Source of the DNA: an uncultured Clostridia bacterium
Lineage (GTDB): Bacteria; Bacillota; Clostridia; TANB77; CAG-508
Direction of reading: 5' to 3'
DNA length: 15,857 nucleotides
Assembly: GCA_947629965.1 (NCBI GenBank)
Contig: CANRFS010000018.1
Coordinates: 1-15,857 of the forward strand
Position 1 is the stretch's first letter, and each line of letters opens with the position of its first letter. This document shows positions 1 to 9,799 of this stretch, in pieces. The position numbers and the translations under genes were made by a program. The notes beneath the pieces are model-generated. The model saw only the letters and a program-made list of their open reading frames with translations. It had not been told where the DNA came from and did not search any database.

Positions 1-156
1 TGGTTTTTTATTTAAAGCTATTTCTACTGCTGCCAGTCCATCGTTTGCTTCTAAAGTATTGTAACCCTCCTTCTCAAGGTTATATACTAGAATATCCACT
101 ATAGGTTTTTCATCATCTACTATTAATATAGTTTTTTTATCTTCCATTTCTTCCAC
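1..156 (-). CDS. Response regulator, N-terminal part of receiver domain (cut by window edge)
   Basis: Partial gene: 52 codons are visible and the rest lies beyond position 1. The start of a CheY-like receiver domain is clear: a hydrophobic strand (TILIVDDE) with the paired acidic residues D14-D15 that bind Mg2+, then helix 1 (KPIVDILVYNLEKEGY) and the strand ending EANDG. The phospho-acceptor Asp should lie just beyond the edge, so the output domain is unknown. I chose the GTG at 156 because AAGGTGGG (163-170) sits about 6 nt upstream; the in-frame ATG at 147 would be about 15 nt away. It lies downstream of the glucan synthase on the same strand but is separated by a strong hairpin and has its own promoter candidate, so it is probably transcribed separately. 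Control of the synthase by this regulator is inference from proximity only. Confidence 0.85.
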   Translation of the reverse strand, partial: MEEMEDKKTILIVDDEKPIVDILVYNLEKEGYNTLEANDGLAAVEIALNKKP

Positions 157-196
157 AAAAGTCCCACCTTTCTCAATTACGACTTTTATTAACTTA

Positions 197-225
197 CTTA
201 TATCATATTACAGAATTTTAGACAA
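197..225 (-). promoter_or_regulatory. Candidate sigma-A-type promoter for the response regulator
   Basis: On the minus strand, TTGTCT (225-220) and TATAAG (202-197) are separated by 17 nt, with a TGn extension before the -10 box. It lies about 40 nt upstream of the GTG start. The boxes are close to consensus, but an AT-rich background makes chance matches common. Confidence 0.45.
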
Positions 226-312
226 GTTTTTTTTACAAATTTATTACAAAAATATGACAAATATTTTATATGCTGGATTTTTTATTTCCCTAAGGTTAAC
301 GCTCTTTTTTTG

Positions 313-341
313 GCAAAAAGGGGGTCTGTCCCCCTTTTTGC
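313..341 (-). terminator. Perfect 12-bp hairpin, probable terminator of the glucan synthase gene
   Basis: GCAAAAAGGGGG (313-324) and its exact complement (330-341) enclose a 5-nt loop, starting 6 nt past the synthase stop codon. On the minus strand the G5/C5 stem core is followed by U5, as in a Rho-independent terminator; the A5/U5 part can also pair, so it may work in both directions. The G-rich core stands out in this AT-rich region. Confidence 0.65.
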
Positions 342-346
342 TAGTT

Positions 347-3300
347 TTACAAAATTATTTCTATTTCATTTATTGTTCCGTTATCTTCTAGTTTGATTTG
401 TTTCTCTTCTATTTTTTTACCATTTAAATAAAATTGTTGATTTTCGCCTGTACATTTTCCCTCTGGATTTTTCACATTAATATTATATATGCTTGTTTTG
501 TATCTATATTTAATACTATAACCTTCCCATCTGCTAGATATACATGGCTCTATTTTAAGCATTCCCGCTTCTACTTTTAATCCTAATATATCTTCTAATC
601 CAGCTTTGCAGAACCAACTACTAGACCCTGTGTACCAAGTCCATCCACCTCTACCAGCTAAATTGTTTGCTCCATAGATATCTGCTGCAATTACATATGG
701 TTCTACCTTATACTTTTTTGCTGCTTCTTTTGTTCTTGAATGTTCAATCGGATTTATCATTTTGTAATATTCAACTGCTTTATCTCCAAATCCAAGTTTT
801 GCAAATGCTATTATTGCCCACATTGCTGCATGTGTGTATTGCCCTCCATTTTCTCTTACGCCTGGAAGATATGCCTTTATATAACCTGGTTCTAACTTTG
901 TTTTGTTGAACGGTGGATCAAGCAACTTTATAATTCCATTTTCAGTATCTATTAAATGATTTTCTAAACTTTCCATTGAAATAAATTTTTTATCGTTGTC
1001 GGCTGCTCCAGATATTACGCCCCAACTTTGAGATATGCTATCTATTCTACATTCTTCGTTTTCAATGCTTCCGAAGTGGCTGTCCGTTATCCATGTATGC
1101 TCTTTTAAACCATCTTCCATCCCATCCAGCAGTATTTAAAGCTTTTTTTAATGCCTCCTTTTTTTCTTCATATATTTTTGCTGTTTCAATATCATTTCGC
1201 CTTTTACATATTGGGATAAATTTTTCTAGTATGTTGTAAATAAAGAATCCAAGCCATATACTTTCTCCCTTTTTTTTGTTTCCTACTGTGTTTAATCCAT
1301 CATTCCAGTCTCCTGACCCTATTTTTGGAAGTCCATTTTCTCCAAAGTTTAGACTTTTATCAATTGCACGAATACAATGAGTGTATACATTTTCTTTTAT
1401 ATTTGATTCTAAATACTCATCATATCTTTCATCTACTCCATCCGGAAGTTCTTCTCCTGCTACATAACTTTCTTCTACATCTAAAATACTATAATCGTTT
1501 GTATAATTTATATATTCAAATACTACATAGCAAAGCCATAATAAATCATCTGAAAATCTTGTTCTTATTCCTCTATTCGTCTCTTCATGCCACCAATGCT
1601 CAACATCGCCTTCTATAAACTGGTGTCTGCAGGCAATTAAAATTTGTTTTTTCATAAGTTCTATGTCTGTATATTTTAAGCCTATGCAGTCTTGTAGCTG
1701 ATCTCTAAAGCCAATGGCTCCTCCAGATTGATAATACCCACTTCTGGCCCATAGTCTTGATACAATGGTTTGATACTTTGCAAAACTATTTATCATAATG
1801 TTAAATGACTCTAATGGTGTATTTACTTGCACTCTGCCTAATAATTCATACCAGAATGATTTTACGACGTTTAGTTCTTGCATACAATAAGATATTTTTG
1901 AGTATCTATATGATAAATCTTTTGCATCAAGCACTGAGTTTTCTTCTCCGAATTGAAGAATTATTTCTTTTTCTTCAAAGCTTTCTAATTCTATTTGCAT
2001 TTCTATTGCAATACATGAATTTTCTCCAAGTCCCGAAGAATTATCTAATGTTACTTTATCTAAGCCTTCTGGGCTTGCTAAATTTCCTTTTCCTATAAAA
2101 AAGTCTTTGCTACCTGTGTATGATTTTATATTTTCACTACTTGATACAAATGCAACTGTCTCCTTAAAACTATCTTTATATAAATTTTTTGCAATGACTA
2201 AATTATTGTCTTTAGTTACTTCTATATATCCATTTGTTTTTATTTCATCTTCTCCGAAGTACTGGCTTTATATAGTATACTAATTTTATATTTCTTCTAT
2301 TTGGTTCTAAATTTTTTAATTTTAATATATTTATCTTTATATTATCTTTTTTTGGAACAAATATTTCTAATTCTTGCGATATATTATTTTGAGTAGATTT
2401 AAATTTTACATATCCAAGTCCATAAATTATATAACTTTCATTTGATTCTGCATTAATGTTATCTGACATGCTCCACTTTTTACCTGTTTTATAGTCTTTT
2501 AAATATATAATTTCTGATGGCAAGTCCATTACAGGGTTATTATTCCAAGCAGATAGCCTATTTAATCTGCTATTTTTATGCCAAGTAAATCCTCCCAAGT
2601 TTTGAGTTACTACTGTACCAAATGTTTCGTTTGCAAGTATCATACTCCAAACACTAGGAAGTTTATTTTCTTTGTCTAATTTTATTATATATTCTAATCC
2701 GGTCTTCAGAAAATCCACCATATTCATTGTAATATTTTAAATTATACATATCTATATTTTGATTATTGTTTATTTGCTCTTGCAAAGCATATTCTGGTTT
2801 TGCATCTAATCCTATATCTTTAATTTTCTTTAAATATTCCTCTTCTAAATCATCTATAACTGTTTTTATATCTCCATTTTTCGCATCTATAATTACATTC
2901 GCTTTAAATTCTAAAAGTTCTATATCTTCTTTTTCAATTTGATTCGTATTTATTATAAATATTCCACCTGATATATTTTTTAAATATTCCATTTGCTTAT
3001 TTAATATTGCATTTTCGATTTCGTAATTTACGTACTGTTCATAAGAATTTGGCTCACTATTTAATATTACTAAATCTACTATTATATTTTTACTTCTAAA
3101 ATATTCATGTGCTTTTAGCATATCTCGTACTACATACATATCATTTAAGTCTTCTATTTTTAATAAAATTATTGGTATATCTCCAGATATTCCATACTTC
3201 CATAAATTACTTTGTGAATAAATTTTTTTAGGTAAGTTGCCAAGTGTCAGCTTTTTCAATGGATTATTAAATACTATATATGATAATAGCTTTTGATATT

Positions 3301-6300
3301 TTTCTATATCTGTGCCTTTAAGTCCAAGATATATGCTTTCCGCCTCTACTTTTGCTCTTGCCAGTTCAAATGTTTTTGTAACAACATTGGTATTTTTATA
3401 TTTTTCTAATAATTCTAAAACTAAATCTTTTTGATCAGATATGCAGACAATAAAATCAAATGTAATTTTTTCACCAGGCATTATTTTTACTGTTCTTTTT
3501 GTTGCAAGTGCTGGATCTGTTACAAGTCCAACATTTTGAGAAAATGGCTTTGAATCTCTTACCATCTCTGGTATTAGATTTTGCTTTTTACCTAAAAACT
3601 TTTCTTTATCTATTTCTATTTCAAATTCTCCAATTGTTTCATGTTCTGTAAAAAATGATGTTCCTAAAAACATGTCTTTTTCGTTTGCTCCACGTTTTTT
3701 TCTTTTTATTAATATATTTTCATTATCTAGTTTTTCAAATATTAAAAATAGATTATTGAATGCCATGTGTGCATAGTCTTGCATAGGTCCGTGAAAGTAC
3801 TGGCTCAAAATAATTTGTTATTTCTAATGTTCTTTCTTGCACACCATTATTTTTAAGTTCTAACCTTCTTATTTCTACTGGATCATCTGGTGATACAATA
3901 ATTTTAGTAGTACTTTCTATATCTGCATCTGTTCTTACAAATTTACTTCTCTCTGGTGCAAATGCTACTGTGTATTTATCTCCTCTGTTTTCTTTATCTA
4001 TTGGCGTATTTATCCAAATTCTTTTATTTTGTACATCTTTTAAATAGAAAAATATGCCTTGTTTATAATCTGCTGTTTCTTTATATCTATTTACTAATAT
4101 TCCATTATATATGCTAAATCCTTCTCCATTTTCTTTTGTGCATATTGTATAGCTTCCATTTGATATAACATTTGATTTATTTAAATTTTCTTCTATTTTT
4201 GTGTATACAAGTTCCATATAATTCTGATAATCTTTTGGTTTCACTTTTTGTATTTTTTCTTTTTTCTCTTTTGTAATAATTGCTTTTTCTGGAATTCTTT
4301 CTTGCAAAAGAATGTCAATTGCTTCTATTTCTGGATTATCCATAAATCTTTTTACTAGTATATTATTATTTATAAAATTATTAATTGATAGCAAACTTAA
4401 TGCTTGATGGTGTGCCATATATGTTTTTACTACTTCATACTTATTTCCATATTTTAATCTAGAAATTGTATAATCTATTGATTCATAGAATCCATACTCA
4501 CCATACATATTTTCTTTTTCTAATTCTTTTAAATTTTGTATTGCTTCTTTTGGTACATAATTTAAACTTAAGAATACAGAATATGGTGCAACTACCATGT
4601 CATCTTCTAGTCCTCTTTTTAAGCCGAGCCATGGTACTCCAAATGATTTATACTGATAATTATTATTAAAATCTTTTAAGTTAAATGCCGCCTCTGATAT
4701 TCCCCAAGGAATACCCAATTTTTTTGCATATTCCATTTGACTCATTATTAAGAATCTACATGATTCATCTAAAAGGCTAGACTCATATTGTTTTATATTT
4801 ATATTTGGCATTAAATATTCAAATGCTGTTCCAGACCATGAAATTAGTCCTTTGTATTTATTAAGACTTGTTAATGTTCTACTTAAACTACTCCAATGTT
4901 TAACAGGTATATCTTTTTTAGCAATTGCTACCAAACTTGCTTGTCTTGCTTCTGAGGCAAGTAAGTCATAATATGAATTAGTAAGCATATTTTTTTCTAC
5001 ATCAAATCCTATAGAGAATAATCTTTTTTTGTGATCATATAAAACTGTAAAATCTGTATTTTCTATTATATTGTCTATGTTATTAATCATTTGCTCTATT
5101 CTATTTTTAACATTTGGCTGTTTGTATTCTAAATCCATAGCATTTAATAAAAATTGTTTTGTAGTATATAAATATCCTATAAAGTTTCCATTATCAACCG
5201 TTGAAATATATCTTGGTGTTAATGGTTCTAATGTTTTTGTGTTATACCAATTATATAAATGCCCATTCCATTTTTGAAGTTTTGTAATTGCCTCTAGCAT
5301 TTTGTATAATAATTCTATCGCTTCATCTTTTTCTATATATTTTAAATCATATGCTGATATAACCGAAAGAAGCCCTAGCCCAATATTTGTTGATGATGTT
5401 CTTTGGGCTATTTTATTTTTTCGTCCTTCCTGATAATTGTCTGGTGGAAGATAATTGTTTTCTTCGTTTATATATTCTTTAAAATACTGCCAGATTTTTT
5501 TGCCTATTTCTAAAACATATTCTTTATCTTCAGCAGATACCTTTTCAATTGCAGGCTCTTGCTTTATATCCATGCTTATATACCAAGCAAGTAATGGTGC
5601 AAATATCCATATAATACCACCAATTACAGCAAATATCTGTGTTTTGATTAGTCCAAATATTAAAAATATAGCTCCAAATATTACATTTACAAGCATAAAT
5701 TTATAATATGATGTTAAATCTGTTTTAGCTTGTTTTTCTGCTTCTTCTGCTGTAAGCCACTCAAGTAAATTCATCTTGCTTACTTTCATCCTATATATTG
5801 TTTTTATAATAGCTGTTATGTTTATATATGCTTTGTGTGGCAAGAAAGCTATTTCCAATATTCCTCGCAAAATGCTTGCTTTTATAGAACTTATATTTTT
5901 TGATATGCTTTTATAGGCATATATAAATCTTGAGTCTTTTCCCTCTTTGAAGATAATATAATTTAATACATCAAGTAAGCTTGGAAAAATATATGAGACT
6001 AAACATATAATAACAATTCCCCATACTTTTATATCTGTGAATAATTTTAATACAAGTGATAATATAAGTCCTAGAAATACAGCAATAGGAATGATACTTC
6101 TTCTTAAATTATCTAATATCTTGAATTTTGAAAGTGTATTTAATGGATTAGTTTTTCTTTTTCCATTTTTTACTTGTATCTTATTTTTGAGCCAATTTAT
6201 TATCTGCCAGTCTCCTCTAACCCATCTACTTAGCCTTAATATATAACTATTGTATTTACTAGGAACGTCATCTAAAAGCATAATATCTGTAACAAGTCCA

Positions 6301-8526
6301 CATCTTAAATAATTTCCTTCTAGCAAATCATGACTAAGCACTGTGTTTTCTGGAATTTCGTCACATAGTATTTGATGAAATACCTTTAAGTCATATATTC
6401 CTTTACCTGTAAATATTCCCTCATCAAAATTGTCTTGATATATATCTGATATAGCATTTGCGTATGAGTCGGTTCCTCCGAAGTCCGGCATAAATTTTGG
6501 TAAATAGGCTTTTTCTCGATGCTTCTAAATTTGTACCTACTCTGGCTTGCATTAATCCATGCCCATCTATTACAGAATTTTTATTTTTATCTAGAATTGG
6601 CTCATTTAAAATATGTGCCATTGCACCTATTAATTCAAGCCCTGTGCCTAGGCTTAAATTTGTATCTGAGTCAAGTGTTATAACATATTTAATCTTGTTA
6701 GGTATAAAATTTTTAATCGTATTTATTCTAAACTTATTTATTCCATTTGTTAAAAATTCATTGAACTGGCATAATAGTCCTCTTTTTCTTTCCCAACCTA
6801 AATAGCATTTTTCGCTCGGGTTCCATGTTCTTTTTCTGTATACAAAATTAAACTTTGGATAATCTTTATCAAAGTTTTGCGGATATTTTTTATTTAATTT
6901 TTCTACTTCTTCTAATCCAGCATTTATTACCTCTTCATCAAAATCTTCATTTTCGTTTTTACTTGCTGTGCAATCACCTAGAAGAGCAAAATATAAGTTA
7001 TCGCTTTTATTTGCTAAATAATATACTTCTAATTTTTTCATTAAATCTTTTACTTTTTCTTTTGAATTAACAATAGTAGGTATTACAACAAAACTAGAAA
7101 ATTCTTTTGGAACTCCATCAGAAAAGTCCATTTTGGGGATTAATTTAGGTTTTACTTTTTTGTTTAAAATGTAGTTTACAAATTGTTGCAAAATTTCTGA
7201 TATAGGCACATATAAAATAATAGCTGTTATTATTGCTATTAAAAAATTCCTTTTTTCATAATAAATAAATCCACCTATTAATCCTGCTAGTATTGTTGTT
7301 ATGAAATATATAGTAAAAATATATATTTTAGCTTTATTAGTATTTGATATATAATTTTTGCTTTTTATCCCTAGAGCATTTAATAGTTCGTTTTTTCCTT
7401 CAGATATTAAATAATATCCTATATGTGATTTTTTTCTATTTATTAAACTTTCATCATCTACATACTTTTTGCTAATTTCTACCGCCTTTTTTGCAATATA
7501 TAATTCTGAAATTTTGGTCTTTTCAGAAATTTGTTTTATTTCATTTCTATAATATTCTTTTGTTTTATAATCCATATCTTGATAAATACCAGCTGGATCT
7601 TTTTTTAATATATCTTCTACTCCATTTATTTCTTCAAATAGATTTAAAAAATTAACTCTCAATATTTCTTTTAAGCTCATTATGCTATTTCCAAGAGATA
7701 CTTTAGAAATAGCTATATCATAATGTTCTTTTTGTATAACTTCTGAAATTGTCGTACCCATTTTATTTACTTGTTCTTCTAATATCTCTAGATATGGAAG
7801 ACCCTGCTTTCCATATCTTTTTAGTTTGTATGACATATATTCTATAAATGGATATTTCATTTCTTTATACATACTATAATTTTTATTTTCTTTTTTTAAG
7901 TTTCCAAATATATAATTATTACTTGTTTTTCTTTCAACTAATCTTTCTATTATGTTTTCTACTCTATATTTTTGCATTTGTGCAGAATATATTTTTTCGC
8001 AAATATTTCTTATATTCTCTATTAGCGCAATACTTAAAAAAATCCATAAATTCCATATTTCTTCCATACTTAATAATTTTCGTCTTTGATATGCACTAAT
8101 TGCTAAACTTAAAATTTCATCATTTATTTTATTATCAGTATATGCAACAAGCTCTGATGCTAAAACGTAATCTCTTGCATACCCTTTATACATACCATTT
8201 GCGATTCCTGGAAAACTTTTGTATTTTTTTAAAGTTACTTCTAATATAACGGTTTTGTATGTTTCTTCGATAATATAAAAATTATCTAAAAGCCATTCTC
8301 CTGCCGGATGTATATCTATTTTTAATTTTAAATGCTCTGTTAATAATTCATAAGTTTTTTCAATGAATTTAAAATTATCTTTTAGTCGTGGAATTGGATA
8401 TGTCCACTTTTCTGAATTGTTTTTAACATCATGGTTAATTGCAACTTTTTCCATATAATTTTGAAGTTGATAATTATCTAAAACTGTTCCTTTTATATTT
8501 AAATATTTATATTTTCTATTATTCAA
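347..8526 (-). CDS. Cyclic beta-1,2-glucan synthase-like protein (GT84 + glucoamylase-like + GH94), 2724 aa, read through five +1 frameshifts
   Basis: NdvB/ChvB/Cgs-type membrane enzyme expected to build a beta-1,2-glucan from UDP-glucose, cyclise it and trim it. In order: helical N-terminal region (1-395); membrane helices (about 398-455); GT84 domain with DSD (619-621), SHDLLEG (about 731-737) and RWVRGDWQ (about 767-774); more membrane helices (about 811-859 and 943-984); glucoamylase-like domain (about 1000-1380, with SWSGTAFEYLMP, WGISEAAFN and MAHHQALSLLS); GH94 region with the acid motif GDWNDGLN (about 2404-2411) and the C-terminal GGWTWYTGSSSW. The reading frame breaks five times, each time at an in-frame CGG. 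Skipping that C gives one ORF of exactly 2725 codons including the stop, and homology continues without loss at every join. No inactivating stop or missing catalytic motif is visible, so I treat it as functional rather than a pseudogene. Start TTG at 8526, with GAGGTGG about 7 nt upstream. The last residues lie just before the 313-341 hairpin. In conceptual annotation it would appear as six fragments (8526-6424, 6491-3753, 3808-2663, 2727-2245, about 2255-1062, 1120-347). Confidence 0.9.
1071..1073 (-). other. +1 recoding site 5 in the synthase: CTT CGG A
   Basis: In-frame CGG. Dropping the C at 1073 gives Gly2484 and joins AYMDNGQPL to GSIENEECRIDSISQSW, a highly conserved GH94 block (PLGSxxNEECRIDSIxQSW). 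Zero frame stops three codons later, at 1062-1064. Confidence 0.9.
2254..2256 (-). other. +1 recoding site 4 in the synthase: CTT CGG A
   Basis: In-frame CGG. Dropping the C at 2256 gives Gly2090 and joins LVYYIKPVL to GEDEIKTNGYIEV, which then runs open into the next segment. Zero frame meets a stop three codons later, at 2245-2247. Confidence 0.85.
2699..2701 (-). other. +1 recoding site 3 in the synthase: GAC CGG A
   Basis: In-frame CGG. Dropping the C at 2701 gives Gly1942 and joins NEYGGFSED to GLEYIIKLDKENKLPSVW, matching the family pattern GGFSxDGxEYVI. Zero frame stops at 2663. Confidence 0.85.
3789..3791 (-). other. +1 recoding site 2 in the synthase: TCA CGG A
   Basis: In-frame CGG. 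Dropping the C at 3791 gives Gly1579 and joins NYFEPVLS to GPMQDYAHMAFNNLF, the usual start of the GH94 N-terminal domain (EPVLS...DxAHxAFxNLF). The frame stays consistent with sites 1 and 3. Here I am less sure that homologues carry Gly at this exact residue; Arg is also possible. Confidence 0.8.
6478..6480 (-). other. +1 recoding site 1 in the synthase: CTT CGG A
   Basis: In-frame CGG (codon 683). Zero frame stops at 6424. Dropping the C at 6480 gives GGA (Gly683) and restores the join KIYAGL-GGTDSYANAISD, matching the family pattern AG-x-GG-x-D. This lies inside the GT84 domain, between DSD and SHDLLEG. Confidence 0.85.
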
Positions 8527-8542
8527 AATCTTCCACCTCTTA

Positions 8543-8565
8543 AAATATGTAATTCGTACATATTT
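8543..8565. promoter_or_regulatory. Inverted repeat upstream of the synthase, candidate operator or leader hairpin
   Basis: AAATATGTA (8543-8551) and its exact complement (8557-8565) flank a 5-nt spacer, just upstream of the synthase ribosome binding site. The 9-bp symmetry suits a repressor site or a short leader stem-loop. I could not identify a convincing -35/-10 pair nearby. The arms are AT-rich, so chance is possible. Confidence 0.3.
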
Positions 8566-8615
8566 TTACCAGTTGAAAGATTTTTTATACAGTTCCATGA
8601 TACAAAAAGGCTAAA

Positions 8616-8659
8616 AAATATCACCTTTGTATTATTCATTAAATACAAAAGTGATATTT
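8616..8659 (-). terminator. Rho-independent terminator after the prepilin-like gene
   Basis: A 17-bp stem with one mismatch (8616-8632 with 8643-8659) and a 10-nt loop, beginning 15 nt past the stop of the gene ending at 8674. On the minus strand the stem runs into TTTTTT. It closes the 12081-8674 cluster and isolates it from the synthase. Confidence 0.85.
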
Positions 8660-8673
8660 AAATTTAACAAATT

Positions 8674-9084
8674 TTACATTTCATGGTATATATCACCTGA
8701 CATTTTTATACCTTTTAGATAATACACATTTAAGTTATTATCTATTACATATACATCCGATGATGTCGTTAAATTTTCTCCTTTATTATATTCCGACCCA
8801 TAATTAAGTGTTATATCACCTAATTTTTGGAGATCTACTTCATGATATGTTACTCCAGACACTTCAATAGCTCTTTCAGTTACAGGTGTTTCATTATATT
8901 TGTTGTAATACAGCAAAGCTTCGTCTTTAATAAGAATAATGTCTGCCTTCATATTGTTATATCTATCTGCACCATTTGATTTAGTTATATTTGATGCAAT
9001 AGTTCCTGTTAATATAAGCATTATAATAATGGCAATTACTAAGGTCGTAATTGTAATACCTTTATTAGATTTTATATTTATCAT
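8674..9084 (-). CDS. Type IV prepilin-like / pseudopilin-like protein, 136 aa
   Basis: The N-terminus has the layout of a class III (prepilin) signal: a short polar leader MINIKSNKG, a predicted cleavage point after Gly9, and a long hydrophobic helix (ITITTLVIAIIIMLILTGTIA) that would anchor and polymerise the protein. The rest (residues 35-136) is a small polar domain with no motif I recognise. Unlike major pilins, the fifth mature residue is Thr rather than Glu, so this may be a minor pilin or a stand-alone prepilin-like protein. I chose ATG at 9084 because GGAGG lies 5-6 nt upstream; the in-frame GTG at 9096 overlaps that ribosome binding site. It is the last gene of the cluster and is followed by a clear terminator. 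No prepilin peptidase or assembly ATPase is in the window. Confidence 0.65.
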   Translation of the reverse strand: MINIKSNKGITITTLVIAIIIMLILTGTIASNITKSNGADRYNNMKADIILIKDEALLYYNKYNETPVTERAIEVSGVTYHEVDLQKLGDITLNYGSEYNKGENLTTSSDVYVIDNNLNVYYLKGIKMSGDIYHEM

Positions 9085-9131
9085 TTGTTCCTCCACATAA
9101 TTATTCTATCTTTATTTTTACACTTAAATTT

Positions 9132-9773
9132 TCAAATGTCAATACATTGCTTGTTTTTTTGCAAGATTTTATACATTCTTTTTTTAATATTATATTTTCT
9201 ATTTTCTTTTATTATCATTAACCATAAATATATTAATATAAATATTATTGATATATTTTTTAAGTATAAAATCATTATACTAGATATTGCAGTTAAAATT
9301 ATTATTACTATATTTGAAATAGTATTTATTATTTCATCTGCTTTTATTTCTTTATATCTTAACCTAGCTATTCCTTTTAAAATTCTTCCTCCATCTAATG
9401 GATATAATGGTATTAAATTAAATAAAGCTATTAGTATATTTGAATATATTATAATCTCCTTTGTACTATCTTCTATATGTAATAAACTTGCTATAACGCA
9501 AATTATTATATTAGTTAATGGTCCTGCACATGCTATAATAATTTTCTTTATTTCTATTAATCTTTTGTATTCGTATGATTCAAAAGTAATACTTATTCCA
9601 AAAGGCATAAAGTTTAATGATTTTGGTTTTAGTTTTAAAAGTATTCCTGTCACCATGTGTCCTAATTCATGAATAAATGCAAATAGCATAATCCAACCAT
9701 ATATTTCAATTTGATGTGTTAATGTAAATAATATTATAAATAAAAATATTTGCAAATTAACTTTTATTTGCAT
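9132..9773 (-). CDS. spoIVFB: SpoIVFB-like M50 site-2 protease, about 213 aa
   Basis: Polytopic membrane zinc metalloprotease. The HExxH motif reads FIHELGH (His35, Glu36, His39 from the chosen start), AGPLTN follows, and the third zinc ligand is the Asp of LYPLDGGRIL (Asp127). Almost all of the protein is hydrophobic helix. In Bacillus, SpoIVFB cleaves pro-sigma-K in the mother cell; here the immediately preceding gene is a SpoIVFA-like M23 protein, the same partnership. The protein is shorter than B. subtilis SpoIVFB and appears to lack its C-terminal CBS domain. The frame opens with a TTG at 9797 next to the preceding stop, but AAGGGAAGTG better serves the ATG at 9773, which I chose. A more general M50 role cannot be excluded because pro-sigma-K is not in the window. 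Confidence 0.75.
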   Translation of the reverse strand: MQIKVNLQIFLFIILFTLTHQIEIYGWIMLFAFIHELGHMVTGILLKLKPKSLNFMPFGISITFESYEYKRLIEIKKIIIACAGPLTNIIICVIASLLHIEDSTKEIIIYSNILIALFNLIPLYPLDGGRILKGIARLRYKEIKADEIINTISNIVIIILTAISSIMILYLKNISIIFILIYLWLMIIKENRKYNIKKRMYKILQKNKQCIDI

Positions 9774-9799
9774 CAATATCACTTCCCTTACATTCAATA

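Larger units (their letters stand above)
157..346. other. Intergenic region between synthase and response regulator
   Basis: This 190-nt stretch holds no gene I can support. It contains the regulator's ribosome binding site and promoter candidate on one side and the hairpin at 313-341 on the other. The rest is AT-rich sequence with no recognised element. Confidence 0.6.

Noticed and set aside
347..8526. Treating the synthase region as six separate genes or as a pseudogene
   Set aside because: The pieces join exactly by dropping one C at each CGG, with no lost residues, no other indels and intact motifs. Five random lesions all of this form are not credible.
9085..9672. Plus-strand ORF of 195 residues opposite the M50 gene
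   Set aside because: A shadow of the M50 frame: the hydrophobic composition follows from AT-rich antisense sequence, with no ribosome binding site or family resemblance.
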